From positions 124,001 to 188,000 of the forward strand of contig JPHH03000039.1 in the NCBI GenBank assembly GCA_000750105.3: a DNA stretch of 64,000 nucleotides, written 5' to 3'. The stretch is from Tolypocladium sp. Sup5 PDA-1 (lineage: Eukaryota; Ascomycota; Sordariomycetes; Hypocreales; Ophiocordycipitaceae). Made by a program: the position numbers and the translations under genes. Shown here piece by piece: positions 56,863 through 64,000 of this stretch. The notes below the pieces were generated by a model. It saw only the letters and a list, made by a program, of their open reading frames with translations, ran no database searches and was not told the DNA's origin. The stretch's first letter is position 1; the number at the start of each line of letters is the position of its first letter.

Positions 56863-57952
56863 TGCGGGGGTGGAGGCATGTAGGATATACCGTGTCGTAA
56901 CGCTGCCTTCGTTGGTTTTCATTGTTCCAAGATGAGGATTACCCTGTTGGGTCAGGTAGGAGAGAGGCGATGGCCAGGAAGGCGGTCTTTTTTTTTCTAG
57001 CGACGCGTTAATGCACACCAGAACAGTATGATTATCCCACGGATGGACTACTAGTACTATCCGTAGATACGGCTGGTATTAATATATATGGCTGTGGTTT
57101 CTTATGGCCAGGGTGTTGATACTGCGTCGTGAAGGTACAGGGTAGCTGTACAATTTATCAACTGAGCTCCCTCTTATATTGCAAGGTTGCCGCGGCATAC
57201 GACCCCATGGGGATTGCAAATTAGGACTTCTGGTCACTGGGTACCCACAGTCACAGTTACTGCAAGCGCGGTGTTTGTTAGGCAAGCAGGGTACTTCGTA
57301 CGTCGATGCGCCACTCTTTGTCTGGGCCTCACATTATCCTCGTCCATCAGGCATCGTCTCAACCCGGGAGAGGGAACCGCGGCTAACGGTGAATTATGCT
57401 CATTGGGCGGCTTAATAGCGCCACGAGGTGCGGCTCTTTGCGGCGTAAATTTAGAGGCATAAATTGGCCGAATGGCGGAATCCCTCTGCAAGGTACGAGG
57501 GCTGCATACAAATGACGCTGGAGCCCGTTGCTTCAGGGCTTTGGGCGGTTCTTGCCAAATACCTAGGTGTGATTAGGAAGAGCCGGTTGAAGGCTTACAT
57601 ACACATGTAAAGCCAGTTCGGGCTTTAATGCAACTTTGGAGTTTCTGGGGAGTGTTGTTCCCTGACAACGTGACGTTGAACCCTTGGGTCCACCTAAAAA
57701 TTTCTCTGGCGTCAAAAAGTTTAGTGCTCCTCCGCTCCGTACCTATCGCAATAAATTGTCGTCCCTCGTCACCTACCTAATCTTCCATCCATACGTTCCC
57801 GTCGCTTTCGTATCGAATCGCGTGGCGATATCGAACTGGAACGCGCAGTCGTCGAATATAATCGCTCTGATCGGTAGAGCATCCAAGAACGATCGGTGTT
57901 TCCGTGAAGGCCCTCCTCCAACCCCACCTCCGAATCCTCCCGAACCGGCAAC
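56863..57952 (+). other. Intergenic region and Ade4 promoter
   Basis: About 1.1 kb, AT-richer than its flanks, with no supported gene. A TACTTCGTA copy lies at about 57292. No TGACTC site of the kind used by yeast ADE genes was seen close to the start. Confidence 0.45.
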
Positions 57953-60011
57953 ATGTGCGGCGTCGTGGGCCTCATCCTGGCCGACACCGACTCGCACAAC
58001 TCGGACGCGGCAGTCGACTTGCACGAGAGTCTCTACTATCTCCAGCACAGAGGCCAAGATGCTGCCGGCATCACGACCTGTGGTTCCGGCGGCAGAATAT
58101 TCCAGTGCAAGGGCAATGGCATGGTAGCCAAAGTATGCGTCTCGTCTCGGCCGTCGCGGTGTTCTCGTGCTAATGGAACAGGTCTTTGGAGATGGCAAGC
58201 GTGTCGCCGATCTTCCTGGATACATGGGCATTGCCCACCTCCGCTACCCAACAGCGGGCACGAGCTCGGTATGTACCCTTGCATCCGGTATCACGGACGC
58301 CGGTCTCTTGGCCATATGCCGACCCTGTCCCTCTTCCACCTGCCCTCGCATCTAGCCCTAGACGAGGCCATGGTTACCGGTCATGTGTCTGGTCATATCT
58401 GAAGCACATGGAGCTGACCAGTTACTTCTCATCAGAGCGCGGAATCCCAGCCCTTCTATGTCAACTCGCCCTACGGAATCTGGTAAGCATTGGCCCCGGC
58501 TCTGGCACCATCATGGATACTGATCCACGACAGCTGCGCCCATAATGGAAACATTACAAACGCCCCCGAGCTGCGCCGTTTCCTCGACCAAGAGGCTCGC
58601 CGCCACGTGAATACCGACTCCGACAGTGAGCTGATGCTCAACATCTTTGCGAATGCCCTCAACGACACGGGCAAGGCTCGTGTGAACACCGACGACATCT
58701 TCACAGCATTGACTCGGACGTACCAGAAGTGCGAGGGAGCCTGGGCGGTCACGGCGATGATTGCCGGCTTCGGCATCTTTGCCTTCCGTGACTCGTTTGG
58801 CATCCGGCCCCTCGTCATGGGCAGTCGGCCATCAGCTACGATCGAGGGCGGCACCGATTACATGCTGGCATCCGAGAGTATTGCACTTCGCCAATTAGGC
58901 TTTAAGAACATGCGAGACATCCTGCCTGGCGAGGCTGTGTTTCTCCAAAAGGGTGGAAAGCCCCAGTTCCATCAGGTCGCGCCGCGGCAGGCATATTCGC
59001 CGGACATTTTCGAGTATGTCTACTTCGCCCGGCCGGACACGGTCATGGACGGAATCTCCATCCACCGGAGCAGGCAGAACATGGGCGTGAGACTTGCCAA
59101 GAAGCTCAGGGACACACTTGGCGAGGACGGCATCAAGGAAATCGACGTCATCATTCCAGTTCCCGAAACCAGCAACACCGCCGCGGCCGTCGTGTCGGAG
59201 CAGCTTGGCCTGCCGTTTTCGAACGGGTTCGTCAAGAACCGATACGTGTACAGAACCTTCATCCTGCCGGGGCAGAAGGCGCGAGAGAAGGGCGTTCGAC
59301 GTAAGCTGAGCGCCATGGAATCCGAATTCCAAGGGCGCGTCGTGTGCCTGGTTGACGATTCGATTGTTCGAGGCACGACGAGCAGGGAGATTGTGAGCAT
59401 GGCACGGGAAGCCGGCGCGCGACGGGTCATCTTTGCTTCGTGCGCGCCGCCTATCACGCACCCGCACATTGTAAGTCCTTTGTCGTGATATTGGCAATGG
59501 CAGCGCTGACCACGTCTAGCACGGCATCGACCTTGCCAGTCCGCAGGAGCTCATTGCGCATGGGAAGACGAGACACGACATCGCGAGACACATCAAGGCG
59601 GACGACGTGATATATGGGGGCCTTGAAGATCTGAAGGCGGCCTGCACGGAGGCTTCGCCCCAAGGCCAGATCAAGGACTTTGAAGTCGGCGTCTTCTGCG
59701 GCAAGTACAAAACGCAGATCCCGGATGGCTACTTCGAACACCTTAACCAGATACGAGGAAAGAAGCCACAGCAGGTTGCACGACAGCCGCAAGCCAGTGG
59801 GAACAGCGGCCCGGTGGGAACGGCCGCGGACGGTATCGACGGGCAGAATGGTGTTGCGGCATCGATCACGTCGAGGATAGAACCTCGCAGCCCAACAAAC
59901 CGTGAGGACATTAGGTGAGTTTTTACTGCTGCCAAATGTGATTTATGCTATGGCTTACTAACACATCTATATAGTCTTCACAACTTCGCAATAGAGGAGC
60001 CCGAAAGTTAA
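57953..60011 (+). CDS. ADE4: Amidophosphoribosyltransferase (Ade4), first step of purine synthesis
   Basis: This enzyme makes 5-phosphoribosylamine from PRPP and glutamine in the cytosol, the committed step of purine synthesis. Six exons: 57953-58132, 58182-58268, 58436-58482, 58534-59470, 59520-59914 and 59975-60011, giving 560 residues. The start MCGVVGLILAD places the catalytic Cys at position 2, exposed after Met removal, so the start is certain. YYLQHRGQDAAGI and IAHLRYPTAGTSS belong to the glutaminase domain, as does AHNGNITNAPELR after the exon 3/4 junction. That junction gives GICCAHNGN, with two cysteines in a place that is usually hydrophobic; another splice choice was not found. 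The phosphoribosyl half has IPVPETSNTAAAVVSEQLG and the PRPP loop VVCLVDDSIVRGTTSREIV. The C-terminal 100 residues include a fungal extension, and the last exon codes 12 residues. Confidence 0.95.
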
Positions 60012-61063
60012 TAGACTATGATTAGCAATAATAATTAAATGAGGCATGCCTGCTTGAGCATCATTTCAATCGTGAAGCTCTGGCCGGCTTGGAATGGGGA
60101 GCGACCTTGGCGACTTATACTACTCGTAAGTGGATAGAAAGACAATTGTGCGGGGCACATGAACGACACAGATAGCGCGGCCGTCCGTCCTCGTCTCACC
60201 TCGCAGAGACGGATGGTGATGTTGGCTGTGGAGGTGGCGCTCTAGTAGGGTGAGTGTTTGCAGGGTTTGTCGATGCACAACATGGACGCGGATGCGCAGG
60301 TGATCGGCCGCCAGCGAATGCAGTCCTCGGCACGGTGGTTGGCCTGGCTTAACAGACACGCATGCACATGCCGTGCGTGCATACAAGTACATGCGTAGAT
60401 GGGGACGTAGATGCTTCTTGCGGGGAGAGGAGGACCGCCGCGCCGGTCAGCTGGAGGACAATGCGAACGAGGAGGTCTAAAGTACGGACTACTCGTACAG
60501 TAAATCGAAAGGAGAGCGGCGCTGGCGACGGCGGTGGTGGTGGCACAGACCGGGCCCATGTCACCCTTCCCACGAGCTGCGGGTATCGTGGCCCTCCACT
60601 GTTTGTGCCCTGCCTGCCGAAGGCTTCCCGGTACGTACCCCGTAGCTGGGCGGCGGAAATAACGAGGGAGGAAGCGAGATGTTCCGGGACGGGAGCTGGT
60701 GCGCCGTTGGGGATAAAGGTACGGCTATCGATGCCCTGGTGCCGCTTGTGAGAGCGAGACACAGCGAGTCCCACCTGATCAAGACGTGGAGGCATGATGA
60801 GACGGAGAGGCCAGGAATCGACGGAGCGAATCGCGAGAAGGGGCCACGCACGAGCGGGTGTGGTGCCTGTCGCTTTGTTGGTGACGGGCGGCGGTGCGGG
60901 CTGGTAAGCTCGTGATAGCAGTGCGCTTGGTGGGCGTCTTGTCACTTTCTTGGGGTGCCACAGCGCCGTGACGAGCTCCGTTGCAAGCTGTGACTCTGTG
61001 TCTCTGTGAGGTTACGGGAGCCTAGCGCTCTGCGGTTAAAAGGCTCGCAGTACGGATAGGGCT

Positions 61064-61090
61064 TGCAGGGTCTGCAGGGCCTGCAGGGCT
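61064..61090. repeat. 9-bp tandem repeat, three copies
   Basis: Three near-identical copies of TGCAGGGYY occur head to tail; only the last two bases vary. Confidence 0.8.
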
Positions 61091-61897
61091 CGCCCGCCCC
61101 CGTCGGCCGGTGGCAGACACAGATGGCCAGATCCGTCGGAGGCTGGCCTTTGGCTTGGCCGTGGCACGTCAGCGACGCCTGGGCGACTCAGGAGAGAGAC
61201 CGAGACGGTGGAGCCTCGTTAGAGACGAACTCGGGCTGGGCCTGTGGGGGCATTTTGGCTTCTGTGGGGAGGCTTGGGAGGAGTGGAGGCTCCAGATGGG
61301 CGAGGTGGTGACGGGCGTTACTCGTACGAAGTAGGGGGGGGGGATGGCTGGGTGGGAGGCCCGGGGAGGGGTCTCATCCAGATTTGCCTGGGGGTGGGTG
61401 CGGTTGCACGACACGGCCCAGCCCATGGAGCCCAGCCCAGCCCAGCACAGGGCGCGGGCGCGGGCGTAGGTGCAGTGGAGGTGTGGGCGTGTCAGCGTTC
61501 GGCAGGTTTCTGAGGCGCCCTCTGATGAGGTTGTTGGGGGCAGACGGGCCTGACGGGCAGGGAAGCCGCAAGCCAGCTGGGGAAAGATGATGCTGGAACG
61601 AGAACCGGGGGAAGGGGGGGGGGCGTGCAGGCCGCCAACAATGTCCTCCATGCGGCTGCTGGTCAGCGGTGGCTGCGCGCGAGATGCCCTGCGCACCCGA
61701 CGACGACGACGACGAAGACGACGACACTCGCTGGCCAGTGCCTCGTCGCCTGTGCAGTTGCGGGTCACCGGGCTCGAGATATGATCCTTGCGCCCGCCGT
61801 CGGGAACTAACAACCAGACGGGACTTGGACACGGAGTAGGAGCATCACGACGCTCGCCGCCAGGTCGCCTCATATCATGTGTCGATGCGTCAGCCAG

Positions 61898-61936
61898 TAG
61901 TCCGTACTCCGTAGTCCGTACTCCGTAGTCCGTACC
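61898..61936. repeat. Tandem array of the dispersed TACTCCGTA motif
   Basis: Two full copies and one partial copy of TAGTCCGTACTCCG (period 14). This is the densest cluster of the motif in the window. Confidence 0.85.
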
Positions 61937-62260
61937 TTGCGGATCACGTACGTTGTCGCCAGCAACAAGCATGATGCCGCAGTCGCTAGCGGCGGATCGC
62001 AAAGTAAACTTCCGGGCCTCTGAGAGCATCGCGGACCTCATGGTTGCATGGGGTTGAGGGCGCATCGCAGCGACGGCGTCGTCTCTGTTGGCAATCGTTC
62101 TTGCTCGTCGGCTGCCGCATGGACTAGCCCATTTGGCTTCGGGCTGAGCTGGCCCGGCGGCTGCCACAACGCGCACCCTGCGACCGTCAAAGTATATATG
62201 CCCTCAGGGCGTGCTGTTGACATCGCCAAACTGCGTCGTCGTGGACGCTCATTTCTTTTG

Positions 62261-62302
62261 GCAGCAGCAGCACAGCAACAGCAGCACAGCAACAGCAGCA
62301 GG
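62261..62302. repeat. CAG/CACAGCAA-type repeat
   Basis: A short CAG run is followed by two exact copies of the 14-mer GCAGCACAGCAACA and a further CAG run. It is in non-coding DNA by my reading. Confidence 0.8.
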
Positions 62303-63850
62303 CGAGGCGAGGCCACAACTGCCCACCGTCATCTGCCGCCGCCCCGCTGGGCCGGAACATGATCCCGCATGATGTCGGCATGGCTGCCCTGCTGGCCCCC
62401 GTCCGTACCGTGCAAGGCGGGACCCTCGTGGTGACTGGGGCTGTTTAATTCAACTTGCAAATTTTCTCTCTCTCTCTCTCTTTGCACGAGGTCGAGATGC
62501 GTACGGATACATATATGTCTTCGTGCGAGTACACATACTCCGTAGCGCCTAGTTTGAGACGGCAGCGTCCGTGCCGGCACTGCTGCTGCGTTGTTACATG
62601 GCGGCACCCTCACGTACATGTGCGCCGTCAGAAACCACTGGGGCCCTGACTGAAACCAGAAGCACAGACGGGAGCCCTTCGACACCAACAACGGCGTTCA
62701 TGTCGCAACCGGATGCGCAAACAAAACAAAGGAGCAGAAAAAGCATAAAACGGCAGCGGGCCATCGTGATCACCCGCCAGCCACCTCGACTCGTGCCGCG
62801 GTCCCCTGTTTCACTGCGGAAAAAAAAGCGAATTTGCTGTCTTGGCACTCGAGAGGCTCCTCTTTCGTCCATTGCCTTTCTCTGGCATTGGCTTTGCCCC
62901 CTCCGCAGCGGATCGAGCACCACATTTGAGGCCGCAGGAGGGCTCACACACGTGGGTGACTTCCAGAACGGCCCTAGCCCCCGCGAGCGCCCAGGTACTG
63001 CCAGTAAGGTATCCCCGTAGTTCTCCATAGCTGAGCGCATAAGGTAATAAGGCAACCGTCGAAGAAAGGCCGATGCCGAAGTCGAATTGGCACGGCTGGC
63101 GGCGGGCAAAGGCGGGTCTGGAGGCTTGCTGTTGGCCTGAAGCCATCGGCGCTGTGCGTTGAGTTTGCCGTGGACTTGGACTTGGGAAGGCGTCCGTCCT
63201 TGGCTGGTCGGAGCTTGGGTGTCTTGGTGCGCACCTCGCCGACGATTCCGGGCGGTGGTTCGGCGCGACGCCGCCGAGCTCGACCTGGTTTGCGGTGCGC
63301 ACTGGCTGTAAACAAGCCAATGTGACCTCCTTAGGAGGCAAATAGTGGCATCGTCGATATACAGCCATGTATGCACTCGTGGCTGCGAGTGTGCATGGCT
63401 TGCATTCCCGTCACCTGTGGCAGCGGCGAGGCGGAAGGTTGGTTGCACCGCTAGTATCCGTACGCCGCATCGCACACGTCACGGCAAGTAGTAGTACTCG
63501 TATATCCATCCATCTCGTCCGAAGTGGCATTGCGCGCGGCCGGCGGGCATGTGCGAGTTGCCGCGGCCGTGGGCGGCTTGAAGCAACCACGGAGACCGAG
63601 GCGTGGGGATGCGTCACCGTGCTTCCCGCAGCGGCGCGTCACGTGCAAGGCACCTAACGCACGGGGCGACATTGGATGGCAGCAGAGGACGCAAAGCACC
63701 ACCAACAAATGCCCAAGGCAGAGCCGAAAGGCGCAGGTGAAATAGAGCTGTCGGTGCAACCGCACTAGCAGCCAAGAGCGAGCTGCAGCCGCACAGCACC
63801 AGCACCAGAAGCGGCAGCGGCATGGATGGGGCATGGGGCATGGATGGAGG

Positions 63851-63880
63851 GCATGGGCGGGCATGGGCGAGCATGGGCGG
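63851..63880. repeat. 10-bp minisatellite, three copies
   Basis: Three head-to-tail copies of GCATGGGCGR, preceded from about 63820 by looser GCATGG units. Confidence 0.85.
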
Positions 63881-64000
63881 CCCCGCTTCGCTTCGCCACG
63901 GCACGCCGGCGTGGGTCTAGTGTGCCCGTTCCCTCCCATTTTCATGGGTAAGGGGAGTTTGGAGGCCAGCAGCGCAGGTCCTTCCTCCACCACAGCCTCT

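Larger units (their letters stand above)
60012..64000. other. Long non-coding stretch to the window end, no supported gene
   Basis: About 4 kb. Long frames such as 61169-62176 and 62594-63475 on the minus strand lie in GC-rich, repeat-rich DNA, have no domain, and are opposed by other frames. The stretch is unusually rich in short tandem repeats: 61064-61090, 61898-61936, 62261-62302 and 63851-63880. A gene that starts or ends outside the window cannot be excluded near 64000. Confidence 0.45.

Noticed and set aside
61169..62176. 335-codon minus-strand open frame
   Set aside because: The translation is dominated by Arg, Pro and Ser from repeat-rich GC sequence, overlaps other frames of similar quality, and crosses the TACTCCGTA array at 61898-61936.
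62594..63475. 293-codon minus-strand open frame
   Set aside because: No recognisable motif or domain, and competing frames on both strands; most likely a chance frame.
1..64000. tRNA, rRNA, CRISPR array, transposase or biosynthetic cluster
   Set aside because: I looked for T-loop signatures (GGTTCRA), transposase and reverse-transcriptase motifs, terminal repeats and PKS, NRPS or terpene synthase motifs and saw none. A tRNAscan and a domain search would be decisive.

Overview
This window is nuclear DNA of a filamentous ascomycete, most likely a Sordariomycete of the order Hypocreales. Genes carry short GT-AG introns of about 45-140 bp, third codon positions are strongly GC-rich, genes lie on both strands with long non-coding gaps, and the gene set is fungal: a UPC2-like Zn2Cys6 regulator, a PMP47/ANT1-type peroxisomal carrier, FacA/AcuA-type acetyl-CoA synthetase and ADAM B. 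The order is inferred from protein character and base composition, not from a search.

Layout. 1-3373: no supported gene. 3374-4994: Zn2Cys6 regulator (+). 6079-7029: unrecognised one-exon gene (+), tail-to-tail with an LtrA-family membrane protein (7296-9384, -). 10587-10975: mitochondrial ATP synthase epsilon subunit (+). 11611-14219: NatC auxiliary subunit Mak10/NAA35 (+). 14531-15596: peroxisomal carrier (-), head-to-head with a 1467-residue AT-hook protein (16163-20566, +). 20918-22333: proteasome subunit Rpn6 (-), head-to-head with the mitochondrial GrpE Mge1 (22803-23607, +). 24239-26883: unrecognised acidic protein (-). 27627-30980: RFC1 (-), 31325-32202: MRPL16 (+), 32594-33767: RFC5 (+). 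About 33.87-35.81 kb: what looks like three decaying tandem units with small Cys-rich ORFs. 39353-41918: acetyl-CoA synthetase (+). 44386-46897: ADAM metalloprotease (+). 47503-48261: unrecognised small acidic protein (-). 49359-51833: Sif2/TBL1-like WD40 protein (-). 55710-56862: TMEM115/DUF1751 protein (+). 57953-60011: amidophosphoribosyltransferase Ade4 (+). 60012-64000: no supported gene.

Almost all genes are core housekeeping: DNA replication (two clamp-loader subunits), proteostasis (Rpn6, Mge1), mitochondrial energy and translation (ATP15, MRPL16), acetate and purine metabolism (FacA, Ade4), N-terminal acetylation (Mak10) and chromatin (Sif2). For 15 genes a full exon chain was built by eye whose exon lengths sum to a multiple of three, which supports the splice sites given. 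One gene (24239-26883) has a junction I could not solve.

I did not find a new defence, mobile or biosynthetic system. The observations most worth a second look are the three-unit tandem array near 34-35.8 kb; the clustering of RFC1 and RFC5 with MCB-type sites in both promoters; a dispersed TACTCCGTA-type motif seen only between genes; and very small exons in FacA and Sif2. No tRNA, rRNA, CRISPR array or transposase-bearing element was recognised.
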